Source of the DNA: Caballeronia arvi
Lineage (GTDB): Bacteria > Pseudomonadota > Gammaproteobacteria > Burkholderiales > Burkholderiaceae
DNA length: 64,000 nt
Reading direction: 5' to 3'
Assembly (NCBI RefSeq): GCF_001544695.2
Contig: NZ_FCOM02000016.1
Coordinates: 62,001-126,000 of the forward strand
Position numbers and translations under genes: made by a program. The stretch's first letter is position 1. Each line of letters opens with the position of its first letter. Shown one piece after another: positions 53,463 through 60,769 of this stretch. A model generated the notes under the pieces. The model did no database searches and was not told the DNA's origin. It saw only the letters and a program-made list of their open reading frames with translations.

Positions 53463-53588
53463 ACTGCGCGCGAGAGAATCCGCGCGCGAGCACCAAAACT
53501 GCGTGAGAGTCTAGGCCCGGCGGGGCCGAGCGTCAAGAAAAGGCAGGCGGGCGTTGTATCATCTTCAGCCTCTCCCGAAAAGCTTTGC

Positions 53589-54005
53589 ATGGCCATGAAA
53601 GACGTCGCTCGCATGAATGCAAAGCTCGCGGTAGGCATCGGCTGCAAACGCGGCAGCAGCGCGGATTCGATCGAGCATGCGGTGCGAATCGCGCTCGGCA
53701 AGTATGCGTTGGGCGATATCGCCGTCGTCGCGAGCATCGATGCGAAACGGGAAGAAGCGGGATTGCTCGCGTTCTGCGAGCGTCATCGCTTGCCGGTGCG
53801 TTTCTTCAGCGCCGATGAAATCGCGCGAGCGCCGCGCACCGCGATGTCGCATCATGCGCAGAAGCATCTGCACGTCGATGGCGTATGCGAGCCGTGCGCG
53901 CTGCTGGCGGGCAATGCGCACGCGCTCATCGTGCAAAAGACGATCGATTGTGGCGTAAGCGTCGCGATTGCAATGGCGCGCGATTTCTCTGCGGACGGAA
54001 CATGA
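53589..54005 (+). CDS. cobE: CobE / CbiG C-terminal-domain protein
   Basis: 138-residue protein of the CobE/CbiG_C fold. It reads LAVGIGCKRGSSADSIEHAVRIAL at about 12-35, then AVVASIDAKREEAGLLAFCERHRLPVRFF and ARDFSADGT at the end. In the aerobic pathway CobE is needed but its exact role is not known; in the anaerobic pathway CbiG has this domain at its C-terminus. The other CbiG-like part is fused to CobJ in this locus, so the two pieces may act together. Start MAMKDV; a second ATG lies two codons later. It diverges from the cobW riboswitch. Confidence 0.88.
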   Translation: MAMKDVARMNAKLAVGIGCKRGSSADSIEHAVRIALGKYALGDIAVVASIDAKREEAGLLAFCERHRLPVRFFSADEIARAPRTAMSHHAQKHLHVDGVCEPCALLAGNAHALIVQKTIDCGVSVAIAMARDFSADGT

Positions 54006-54141
54006 ACAATGGCTTGCTCATCGATTGCGGGCTTTCCCTGTCGACAGACTTCCTGACGACGCGCGCCTTGAACATGTCTTTGCACAGGCAAACGAGTATG
54101 ACGAGCGCCAGCAGTTCCATATAGATGTAGATCGCGTCCAT
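53926..54141 (-). CDS. Possible small single-helix membrane protein (71 aa)
   Basis: The frame opens MDAIYIYMELLALVILVCLC and goes on with KDMFKARVVRKSVDRES. That is one membrane helix with a basic cytoplasmic tail, the orientation expected from the positive-inside rule. A strong ribosome site (GAGGAG) lies 7-8 bases before the ATG, which argues that it is real. The last 80 bases run antisense through the end of cobE, and the C-terminal residues (NRAPLQSRRLRHNRSSFAR) look like shadow sequence. I do not recognise a family. It could be spurious. Confidence 0.35.
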   Translation of the reverse strand: MDAIYIYMELLALVILVCLCKDMFKARVVRKSVDRESPQSMSKPLFMFRPQRNRAPLQSRRLRHNRSSFAR

Positions 54142-54262
54142 TTCTCTGCTCCTCGAATCGGTTATCGCCTGTTTTCATGATGCACACGGTTTGTTAGCGC
54201 GGAGTTAGCACACGAAGTTATCTGGGGTACGATACGGCCCGTCCGTCCACACTGGAGATCAT

Positions 54263-54865
54263 GTGAAAACCGATACCGAATCGCATCTGCGCATGACCCA
54301 GCGCCGTAAAGAAGGTCATGAGAAAAAGCAGGCCGCGGCCGATCACGAGAAAGGCTTGCTGATCGTGAATACCGGCAACGGCAAGGGCAAGACCACGGCC
54401 GCTTTCGGCATGGCCGTGCGCGTGCTCGGTCACGGCATGAAGCTCGGCGTCGTGCAATTCATCAAGGGCGCGCTGCATACGTCGGAGCGCGATTTCCTCG
54501 GCGCAATCGCGCATTGCGATTTCGTCACGATGGGCGATGGCTACACCTGGAACACGCAGAACCGCGAAGCCGACATGGCCACCGCGCGCAAGGGCTGGAA
54601 CGAAGCGCGGCGCATGATCGAAAGCGGCGAGTATCAAATGGTCGTGCTCGACGAGCTGAACACCGTGCTCAAGTACGACTATCTGCCGCTCGACGAAGTG
54701 CTCGACGTATTCAAGGCGCGGCCCGCGACGCTGCATGTGGTCGTGACCGGGCGGCATGCGCCCGACGCGCTCATCGAGCTCGCAGATCTCGTCACCGAAA
54801 TGCGCCTCGTCAAGCATCCGTATCGCGAGCAGGGCGTGAAAGCGCAACGCGGCGTCGAGTTCTGA
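54263..54865 (+). CDS. cobO: Cob(I)yrinic acid a,c-diamide adenosyltransferase (CobO/BtuR type)
   Basis: 200-residue ATP:corrinoid adenosyltransferase that attaches the 5'-deoxyadenosyl group to cobalt. It starts at GTG 54263 with CTGGAG upstream; the nearby ATG is out of frame. The P-loop VNTGNGKGKTTAAFGMAVR is at about 35-53. Also seen are VQFIKGALHTSERDFL, MVVLDELNTVLKYDYLPL and VVVTGRHAPDALIELADLVTEMR, the BtuR/CobA family blocks. It is 5 bases before cobB, in the rightward cobO-cobB-DUF1289 operon. Its product serves EutBC. Confidence 0.95.
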   Translation: MKTDTESHLRMTQRRKEGHEKKQAAADHEKGLLIVNTGNGKGKTTAAFGMAVRVLGHGMKLGVVQFIKGALHTSERDFLGAIAHCDFVTMGDGYTWNTQNREADMATARKGWNEARRMIESGEYQMVVLDELNTVLKYDYLPLDEVLDVFKARPATLHVVVTGRHAPDALIELADLVTEMRLVKHPYREQGVKAQRGVEF

Positions 54866-54870
54866 ACGCG

Positions 54871-56169
54871 ATGCCCGACTGCCCTGCTCTTTTCATCGGC
54901 GCGAGCGCGTCGCATCAAGGCAAGACCACGGTCACGGCCGCCATCGCGCGTCATCACACGCGCCGTGGCCTGAAAGTGCGCGTCTTCAAGACCGGCCCGG
55001 ATTTTCTCGATCCGATGATCCTCGAACGCGCATGCGGCGCGCCTGTCTATTCGCTGCATCTGTCGATGGTTGGCCTCGACGCATGCCGCGCCCTGCTCTC
55101 ACAGGCCGCGCGCGAGGCCGATCTGATTCTCATCGAAGGCGTGATGGGTCTCTTCGACGGCACGCCGAGCAGCGCCGATCTCGCCGCCGCATTCAACGTG
55201 CCGGTGCTCGCTGTGATCGGCGCGCACGGCATGGCGCAGACCTTCGGCGCCATCGCGTTCGGGCTCGCTCGCTATCGCGCGGACGTGCCGTTTCATGGCG
55301 TGCTCGCGAATCGCGTCGCATCGGCGCGTCATGCGCAGATGTTGTCGGAGACCATTCCCGAAGGCCTGCACTATTGCGGCTATCTTTCGAATGCCGACGA
55401 TATCGCGCTGCCCGAGCGTCATCTCGGCCTCACGCAGCCTGAAGAGATCGCGGGCCTCGATGCGCGTCTCGACCGCGCCGCCGATGCCATCGCCCAAACG
55501 ACGCTCGCGACGCTTGCGCCGCCCGTTCATTTCGACGATGCGACGCTTCCCGCGCCGCCGCGTCTTCTGGACGGCATGCATATCGCGATCGCGCGCGATC
55601 CCGCGTTCTCGTTCATTTATCCGGCGAATGTCGATCTGCTCGTCGCGATGGGCGCACGCGTCAGCACGTTCTCGCCGCTCGCCGACGAGCCCGCGCCCCG
55701 CGATGCCGACGCGCTCTATCTTCCCGGCGGCTATCCCGAACTGCATGCGGCAGCGCTCGCCGCGAATGCGCGCACGCGTGCGTCGATCGGCGAGCACGTC
55801 GCGCGTGAGAAGCCGGTCGTCGCGGAATGCGGCGGCATGCTCTATCTGCTCGATACGCTGACCGATATCGAAGGGACACGGCATACGATGCTCGGCGTTC
55901 TCCCCGGCGATGCCGCGATGCAGCGCAAGCTCTCGCGCCTCGCGATGCAGCGTATCGGCACGACGCACGGCGCGATGATGGGCCACACGTTCCACTACTC
56001 CACACTCGACACGCCGATGCAGCGCGTTCTCGAAGCATCCCACGCGACGACGGGCGCGGCGGGCGAAGCGCTCTATCGGCATGGCCCGGTGACGGCCACG
56101 TACATGCACGCCTACTGGCCGTCGAATCCGGCCGCAGCCGCCGCGCTCTTTCGCGGCGAAACACTATGA
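54871..56169 (+). CDS. cobB: Hydrogenobyrinate/cobyrinate a,c-diamide synthase
   Basis: 432-residue glutamine- and ATP-dependent amidase. ATG 54871 opens MPDCPALFIGASASHQGKTTVTAAIARHH with the P-loop-like motif. FKTGPDFLDPMILERACG and LILIEGVMGLFDGTPSSADLA are in the DethioB synthase-like domain (1-230). The glutamine amidotransferase domain (about 240-432) has DALYLPGGYPELHAAAL and the nucleophile Cys in VVAECGGMLYLLD. It amidates the a and c side chains before cobalt insertion by CobN in the aerobic route. It overlaps the DUF1289 gene as ATGA. Confidence 0.95.
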   Translation: MPDCPALFIGASASHQGKTTVTAAIARHHTRRGLKVRVFKTGPDFLDPMILERACGAPVYSLHLSMVGLDACRALLSQAAREADLILIEGVMGLFDGTPSSADLAAAFNVPVLAVIGAHGMAQTFGAIAFGLARYRADVPFHGVLANRVASARHAQMLSETIPEGLHYCGYLSNADDIALPERHLGLTQPEEIAGLDARLDRAADAIAQTTLATLAPPVHFDDATLPAPPRLLDGMHIAIARDPAFSFIYPANVDLLVAMGARVSTFSPLADEPAPRDADALYLPGGYPELHAAALAANARTRASIGEHVAREKPVVAECGGMLYLLDTLTDIEGTRHTMLGVLPGDAAMQRKLSRLAMQRIGTTHGAMMGHTFHYSTLDTPMQRVLEASHATTGAAGEALYRHGPVTATYMHAYWPSNPAAAAALFRGETL

Positions 56170-56408
56170 CGACCACGCAAGATATCCGCACGCCGCTCGA
56201 TCTCGCCTATACGATCGAGCGCGCAAAGACGCAGGAACCCATCGGCTCGCCATGCACCGACGTCTGCAAGCTCGATGTCGAAACCGGTCTGTGCCTCGGC
56301 TGCTTCAGGAGCCGCGAAGAGATCAAGACCTTCAGATCGATGGACGATGCCGCGAAGCTGAGTCTGTTCGACGCATTGCTCGCGCGCCGCGCCGCGAAAG
56401 CGAAATAA
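56166..56408 (+). CDS. DUF1289-family protein
   Basis: 80-residue protein with the DUF1289 core PIGSPCTDVCKLDVETGLCLGCFRSREEI. It contains four Cys as C-x3-C-x8-C-x2-C, which suggests a small Fe-S or zinc site. It is followed by a Trp-less helix (DAAKLSLFDALLARRA). The start overlaps the cobB stop by 4 bases, so it is translated together with cobB. Similar genes are common in proteobacteria but have no known role; many also lie next to unrelated genes. The stop is next to a terminator that serves cbtBA on the other strand. Confidence 0.88.
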   Translation: MTTTQDIRTPLDLAYTIERAKTQEPIGSPCTDVCKLDVETGLCLGCFRSREEIKTFRSMDDAAKLSLFDALLARRAAKAK

Positions 56409-56436
56409 AACGCCCGCGCTTCGGGCGAAGCGCGGG
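56405..56436 (-). terminator. Terminator after cbtBA
   Basis: 10-bp GC-rich inverted repeat (56413-56422 with 56427-56436) with a 4-base loop. On the minus strand it is followed by CGTTTTATTT. It lies 27 bases after the cbtA stop and touches the stop codon of the convergent DUF1289 gene. Confidence 0.88.
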
Positions 56437-56462
56437 TGGTGTCATCGATCTCGATGAAGCGT

Positions 56463-57257
56463 TCAGGCCGCGGCCATGCTCCGCACTGCCGGCCGCTCCA
56501 GTTCACGCGCGGCGAGCGCGCCGAACACTAGGCCGAGCGTCGTCCAGATCATCGCCTGAATGCCGATCGCGGCGACGCGGAAATTCCACAGCAGCGAGGC
56601 CGAGAACTCGACGGGCACTTCGTCGATGCGCGGCAACCCAACCTGCGCAATCACGATCACGACGACATACGCGGCAGCGGCGATGAGCGTCGCGTTCCAG
56701 CCGCCATGCCGCGCCGCCATGCGCTTTTGCAGCCGCACTGCGAACACGGCCGCAGCCAGAGAAATCGCGACCATGCCGAAGAACAGCGCCGTGCGCGGCC
56801 CGATGGTCTCGGGATTGCCGACCGCCGGTGGATTCGGCGGGTACTTGATGAACGGCACGATCGCGACGCTCACGAAGCCGAACAAGGCCAGCAGCGCCGA
56901 CGTGCCGCGCGCGTGCAATGCGCCGAGCCGCCCGTACGCGAACGCGAACACCAGCGAGAACAGCCCGCCAAGCGCAGTGCCGAATACCGCGACGCCCGTC
57001 AGAAGACCGAGACCTGCTTGCGTATCGCGGGAGACGGTTTCTTCGTCACCGCCGCCGTGAGAGTGCGAATGCGCGGCGGCTGCATCGGCGTGTTCGTGCT
57101 GATGCTCATGCTCGTGCGCTGCGGCATGCTCGTGCTGTTCCTCGAACGCGATGGCGCGCGCCACCGACGGCTCGCCGAACGCACGCGCAAAGCCAAAGCC
57201 GATGAGGCCCGCGACCAGTCCCGCGATCATGCCGCGTATCAGCAAAGTGCGAATCAT
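56463..57257 (-). CDS. cbtA: CbtA-family cobalt transporter subunit
   Basis: 264-residue inner-membrane protein with about 6 helices. The N-terminal MIRTLLIRGMIAGLVAGLIGFGFARAFGEP is the CbtA start. A His/Glu/Ala-rich periplasmic loop (about 41-70, with EHEHQHEH and AHSHSHGGG) probably binds Co2+. Family blocks are FVSVAIVPFIKYPPNPPAVGNPETIG and LLWNFRVAAIGIQAMIWTTLGLVFG. It lies 9 bases after cbtB. The third cobalamin riboswitch precedes the pair, which agrees with a role in cobalt uptake for B12 synthesis. Confidence 0.93.
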   Translation of the reverse strand: MIRTLLIRGMIAGLVAGLIGFGFARAFGEPSVARAIAFEEQHEHAAAHEHEHQHEHADAAAAHSHSHGGGDEETVSRDTQAGLGLLTGVAVFGTALGGLFSLVFAFAYGRLGALHARGTSALLALFGFVSVAIVPFIKYPPNPPAVGNPETIGPRTALFFGMVAISLAAAVFAVRLQKRMAARHGGWNATLIAAAAYVVVIVIAQVGLPRIDEVPVEFSASLLWNFRVAAIGIQAMIWTTLGLVFGALAARELERPAVRSMAAA

Positions 57258-57266
57258 GACGCGTCC

Positions 57267-57500
57267 TCAGTGGCACGGAAAGCCGAGCAGATGCCGGCCG
57301 TCGTGGACGAATTCGTGGACGTACGTGCCCGAGACGATCGCGGTCGCGCCCTGCTCCGCGCCGACGAAATAAATGGCGATCAGCAGAATGAGGCCGATGA
57401 AAACGGCCCAGGGCAGCACGTCGCGCACCGGAATGGGCACGGGTGCGTCGAGCGAGGGGGAAGCCGGAGCGGAAAACACCGGCGCGTTGGAAGCATTCAT
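57267..57500 (-). CDS. cbtB: CbtB-family cobalt transporter small subunit
   Basis: 77-residue peptide with one membrane helix (about 29-49, LPWAVFIGLILLIAIYFVGAEQ). The conserved metal-site tail follows: GTYVHEFVHDGRHLLGFPCH with three His and a Cys. This HxxxHDxRH-L-x-PCH ending is the CbtB hallmark. The Pro/Ala-rich N-terminus is longer than usual. It is the first gene after the riboswitch and is coupled to cbtA. Confidence 0.93.
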   Translation of the reverse strand: MNASNAPVFSAPASPSLDAPVPIPVRDVLPWAVFIGLILLIAIYFVGAEQGATAIVSGTYVHEFVHDGRHLLGFPCH

Positions 57501-57547
57501 GGTGGTTCTCCAGGGAAAAACGCGTCCCGATTGATGAAGAGCATGCA

Positions 57548-57650
57548 GCGGGGTCTGACTCGCGGCGCAGCGCCTTTCGGCTCTGCCGCATACAGTGGCG
57601 CGACCGTGCCGGGTTTGCACCGGCTTCCTCGCACTGCAAGCTTGCCATTC
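57548..57650 (-). promoter_or_regulatory. Cobalamin riboswitch (short form) upstream of cbtBA
   Basis: On the minus strand from about 57645: GCAGTGCGAGGAAGCCGGTGCAAACCCGGCACGGTCGCGCCACTGTA. The CGAGGAAGCCGGTG..AA..CCGGCACGG core, GCCACTGTA (57591-57599), a variable stem (57564-57590, GAGCCG/CGGCGC region) and the closing GAGTCAGACCC (57553-57563) are in the right order. The 5' outer stem is reduced compared with the two other elements. It lies 50 bases before cbtB. Confidence 0.9.
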
Positions 57651-57710
57651 TATGATGATTGACGGCAAAGTAAAACGATCCTGACCCGCCCCATTACCCA
57701 TCCCGCTCCC

Positions 57711-58259
57711 TTGGAACTCATCCTGCTGTGCCACGCTGCCACGCGCGCGATGAAAGCCGGCCGCTTTCCCGTCGGCGACGAGGCCGCCGCCCGCGACGAG
57801 AGCATCCTGCTCGCACCGCTGCGTGCACGTCACGGCACGCGCGTGCTCACAAGTCCCGCGCGCGTGGCGCGGCAAACAGCGGAATGGATCACGGATGCCT
57901 TCGAGATCGTGCCCGCATTCGACGACATCGATTACGGCCGCTGGCGCGGACTTTCCCTGCGCGAAGCGGGCGAGCGCGAACCCGAACAGGTCGCCGCCTG
58001 GCTCGCGGACCCGCAGGCGCATCCGCATGGCGGCGAAAGCATCGAGATGCTCGCGGCGCGCGTCGCCGGCGGACTTGCGTTCATCGACAGGCTGAATCCG
58101 TGCGAGCGCTGCATCGTCGTCACGCATGCCCTCGTCGTGAAAGTGGCGCTCGCGCATGCGCTCGGCATGCCGCTTCAATCGGTCTACGGGATGGACTTCG
58201 CGCCCTTGTCGTCGACAGTCCTGAAGCGCGCGTCGCCCGCCGACGCATGGAGCGCCTGA
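57711..58259 (+). CDS. cobC: Histidine phosphatase, CobC/alpha-ribazole-phosphatase-like
   Basis: 182-residue phosphoglycerate-mutase-fold protein next to the cob genes. It starts at TTG 57711 (TTG GAA CTC). The family motif RHG-x-T reads CHAAT at about residues 7-11, so the catalytic His is kept but the Arg and Gly are replaced. Other landmarks are kept in part: DIDYGRWRGLSLREA (about 68-82), HPHGGESIEML and VVTHALVVKVAL with the second His. In CobC this enzyme dephosphorylates alpha-ribazole phosphate. Loss of the Arg could lower activity or change the substrate. Position after cbtB and the length fit CobC. Confidence 0.75.
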   Translation: MELILLCHAATRAMKAGRFPVGDEAAARDESILLAPLRARHGTRVLTSPARVARQTAEWITDAFEIVPAFDDIDYGRWRGLSLREAGEREPEQVAAWLADPQAHPHGGESIEMLAARVAGGLAFIDRLNPCERCIVVTHALVVKVALAHALGMPLQSVYGMDFAPLSSTVLKRASPADAWSA

Positions 58260-58339
58260 ACTTCGTTCCTCTCGAATGGCTCAAAGCAGACAGCGCGTCG
58301 CATGCGCGGCCCGCTTTCGAACCGTTACAGGAGACTCAG

Positions 58340-58711
58340 ATGGCGCACTACGTGGATGGATTCGTCGTACCCGTTCCGATCGACAAGATCGATGCCTACC
58401 GCGCGATGGCCGAAGCAGCCGGCAAGATCTGGCTGGAACACGGCGCGCTGCAATTCGTCGAGACGCTCGCCGACGACGTGAAGCCCGGCAAGCTCACCTC
58501 TTTTCCGCAGAGCGTGCAAATGAAGGAAGGCGAAACCGTCGTGTTCTCGTATATCGTCTACGAATCGCGCGAGCAGCGCGACAGCGTCAACGCGAAAGTC
58601 ATGGAAGATCCGCGTCTCAAGAGCATGATGGAATCGGGTGAGCCGCCGTTCGACGCGAAACGCATGTTCTTCGGCGGCTTCAAGACGATCGTCGAGCTCG
58701 AACGCAGCTGA
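58340..58711 (+). CDS. DUF1428-family protein (YbaA-like)
   Basis: 123-residue protein of the dimeric alpha-beta barrel type. It begins MAHYVDGFVVPVPIDKIDAYRAMAE and has KEGETVVFSYIVYESREQRDSVNAKVMEDPRL and a C-terminal KRMFFGGFKTIVELE, all signatures of DUF1428. A strong ribosome site (CAGGAGA) precedes the ATG at 58340. Related to YbaA of E. coli; function unknown. It is followed 29 bases later by an ABM-domain gene on the same strand. Confidence 0.9.
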   Translation: MAHYVDGFVVPVPIDKIDAYRAMAEAAGKIWLEHGALQFVETLADDVKPGKLTSFPQSVQMKEGETVVFSYIVYESREQRDSVNAKVMEDPRLKSMMESGEPPFDAKRMFFGGFKTIVELERS

Positions 58712-58740
58712 TATTTTTCTTTTCTCGGAACAGCATCGAC

Positions 58741-59055
58741 ATGTATATCGCCATGAACCGCTTCAAGATCGTGCCCGGCGCCGAAGCCGATTTCGAACGC
58801 CTCTGGACCAGCCGCGACACGCATCTCAAGGACGTGCCGGGCTTCGTCGAGTTTCATCTGCTCAAAGGCCCGGTGAAAGACGATCACGTTCTCTATTCGA
58901 GCCATACGATCTGGGCGAATCAGGCGGCTTTCGAGGACTGGACACGCTCGGACGCGTTTCGCGCCGCGCATCGCAATGCAGGCGGCGAGACGCGTCAGCT
59001 CTATCTCGGGCATCCCGAGTTCGAGGGATTCGAGGTCATTCAGACTGTGAAATAA
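58741..59055 (+). CDS. Antibiotic-biosynthesis-monooxygenase (ABM) domain protein
   Basis: 104-residue ferredoxin-like fold protein, MYIAMNRFKIVPGAEADFERLW, with SRDTHLKDVPGFVEFHLLKG and SSHTIWANQAAFEDWTRSDAFRAAHRNAG. This is the pattern of the HmoA/heme-degrading-like ABM proteins, where an Asn and a His contact heme; an Asn is at residue 6 and a His in FRAAHRN. The C-terminal LGHPEFEGFEVIQTVK is typical. It could be a heme-binding protein, but not a proven monooxygenase. Its neighbour DUF1428 has a similar fold. Confidence 0.88.
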   Translation: MYIAMNRFKIVPGAEADFERLWTSRDTHLKDVPGFVEFHLLKGPVKDDHVLYSSHTIWANQAAFEDWTRSDAFRAAHRNAGGETRQLYLGHPEFEGFEVIQTVK

Positions 59056-59152
59056 GGCGCAGGCACGGAGCAAGGCACGCGCTCGGAAACACGTTCGTTT
59101 TACACGCGTGTGAAAAAACGCGCCTTACCTCCGTGCTTTTCTCAGACGGTTT

Positions 59153-59464
59153 TCAGGCCTTCGCGCCGCGCGCCATGCGCTGCAACGTCGACGAATCGAT
59201 CGCGGCCGCGCAAATGCGCACGGCCTCCTTCAGCGTGCGGGGACGTCCCGCGCCGAACTGCGATTCGAGCATCGCGACGGCGCGCAGTCGCTCGTCGTTG
59301 CCGAGCTTCTCGCCGGTGGCAAGCTCGAGCACCGAGATGAAATACGCCGCGGGCGGCGCGGCGCTCGTATGGGTTGGTCGCTGGCGGTCCCCGCCCGCGC
59401 CTTCGCGTCCGTCATCCCGGGCAGGAATCCACGGATGCCATTTGCTGTCGTATCGACTTTTCAT
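59153..59464 (-). CDS. Hypothetical protein (103 aa)
   Basis: Small soluble protein that I do not recognise. It begins MKSRYDSKWHPWIPARDDGREGAG and continues with an Ala/Leu helical region (AAYFISVLELATGEKLGNDERLRAVAML, about 39-66) and PRTLKEAVRICAAAIDSSTLQRMARG at the end. No signal peptide, membrane segment or clear Shine-Dalgarno. The amino-acid composition is normal rather than shadow-like and the stretch is not occupied by another gene, which is why it is listed. Confidence 0.55.
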   Translation of the reverse strand: MKSRYDSKWHPWIPARDDGREGAGGDRQRPTHTSAAPPAAYFISVLELATGEKLGNDERLRAVAMLESQFGAGRPRTLKEAVRICAAAIDSSTLQRMARGAKA

Positions 59465-59580
59465 GGGTCAGTTCGCTGGCTCGATTGCTGTGGCGCACTT
59501 TGCGCCGTTGTCTTTGGGCGCCCGTGCGCCCTTCATCGTTAAAAAGACTTACAGCAAGTCCCATTCCAACCCGCTCGTCC

Positions 59581-60519
59581 TTATCGGGCTTCACTTTCCT
59601 CCGACAAAACCGCGCGCGCGACACGGCACGCCGCCAGATCCCACGCCGCGCAACCGACCGACTTGAACATCACGGCGCGCGTGGCGGTCGCCTGCTTCGC
59701 CGGAGCCGCGATTGCAGCGGCCAGCGGATGCACCGCGTTCCAGTCGACGGCGGCGAGTATGAAGTCGCCCGCTTCGTGACGCGCGCCCGCGGGATCGTCG
59801 ACGTAAAGCTCGCTCGCGTGGATGGTCGCGGCGGCGATCTCGGCGGCATCGGCGGTGAATGCGCCCACGCCGATCACGAGTCGTCCCGCGCGCGCTGGCA
59901 GCGTGTAGACCGGCGTCTTGCTCGTCGTCGCGGCGATGACGACATCGACGGAATCGGGAATCGATGCTTCGTCCAGCGGCGCCAGATTGTTCGATAGCGA
60001 CGCATGCGCCGCGCAGAATTCGCGCGCGCGTTCGGGACGCGAGCCCTGCACGCGGATGCGCGCATCGGGATATACAGCGGCGAGCGCCTCGACGTGATAC
60101 GCCGCCTGCTTGCCCGTGCCGATCACGAGGACGTCGCGCGGCGCGCCTCCATGCAGCGCGCGAATGGCGAGCATCGAGACCGACGCCGTGCGCCGTCCCG
60201 TGACGGTCGGCCCGTCGAGCATGAACTGCGGCACGCCGGTGACGGCATCGTAGGCAGTGACCTGGCCGTGAATCGTCGGCAAACCGAGCGCGCCGTTGCG
60301 CGCGCAAACGTTCACGAGCTTGTGCATCGCGAGATCGGCGGCGCTCGCGGGCATCGACAGCATCACGCCGCCTTCGATCGGCACGACCATGCGCTCGGGG
60401 CTCACGATGCGGCCCGCCGCGTAGTCGAGCATGGTCGCGGCGAGGGTGTCCACGAGCCGGTCATACGGCACGAGGCGTGCTGTCCGGGCTTCGTCGAAAC
60501 TGTGGATCGTCGCGGTCAT
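59581..60519 (-). CDS. Ornithine cyclodeaminase/mu-crystallin-family reductase
   Basis: 312-residue NAD(P)-dependent enzyme. The fold landmarks are RIVSPERMVVPIEGGVMLSMPASAADLAMHKLVNV (about 37-71, containing the Lys/Arg substrate residues) and the dinucleotide motif VLVIGTGKQAAYHVEALAAVYP (about 130-151). SVDVVIAATTSKTPVYTL and GVGAFTADAAEI follow. The sequence is nearest to the bifunctional delta-1-pyrroline-2-carboxylate / delta-1-piperideine-2-carboxylate reductases rather than true ornithine cyclodeaminase. No hydroxyproline or lysine genes lie beside it. Single gene on the minus strand. Confidence 0.85.
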   Translation of the reverse strand: MTATIHSFDEARTARLVPYDRLVDTLAATMLDYAAGRIVSPERMVVPIEGGVMLSMPASAADLAMHKLVNVCARNGALGLPTIHGQVTAYDAVTGVPQFMLDGPTVTGRRTASVSMLAIRALHGGAPRDVLVIGTGKQAAYHVEALAAVYPDARIRVQGSRPERAREFCAAHASLSNNLAPLDEASIPDSVDVVIAATTSKTPVYTLPARAGRLVIGVGAFTADAAEIAAATIHASELYVDDPAGARHEAGDFILAAVDWNAVHPLAAAIAAPAKQATATRAVMFKSVGCAAWDLAACRVARAVLSEESEAR

Positions 60520-60769
60520 CGGGTTCGCTCGCTATTGAAGTTGAAGTGGGTGAAGTCGAAAGTGCCATCGGCATGCCATCGAAGTGCCGGAACATTCTAA
60601 CGGCGCGGCGCGCTGTGTCATAAAGCGCGCGCGCTTTCTAAAATGAATGACCCGATCATCAATGCGGCCGTTGTCATATGACTGCCATCGTATGCCGTCA
60701 TAATCGGCCGTTCCGCGCCGCAACTCGAAACGAGGACTGCGGCCGCCCAAGAACGTCACGGAGCCTTTC

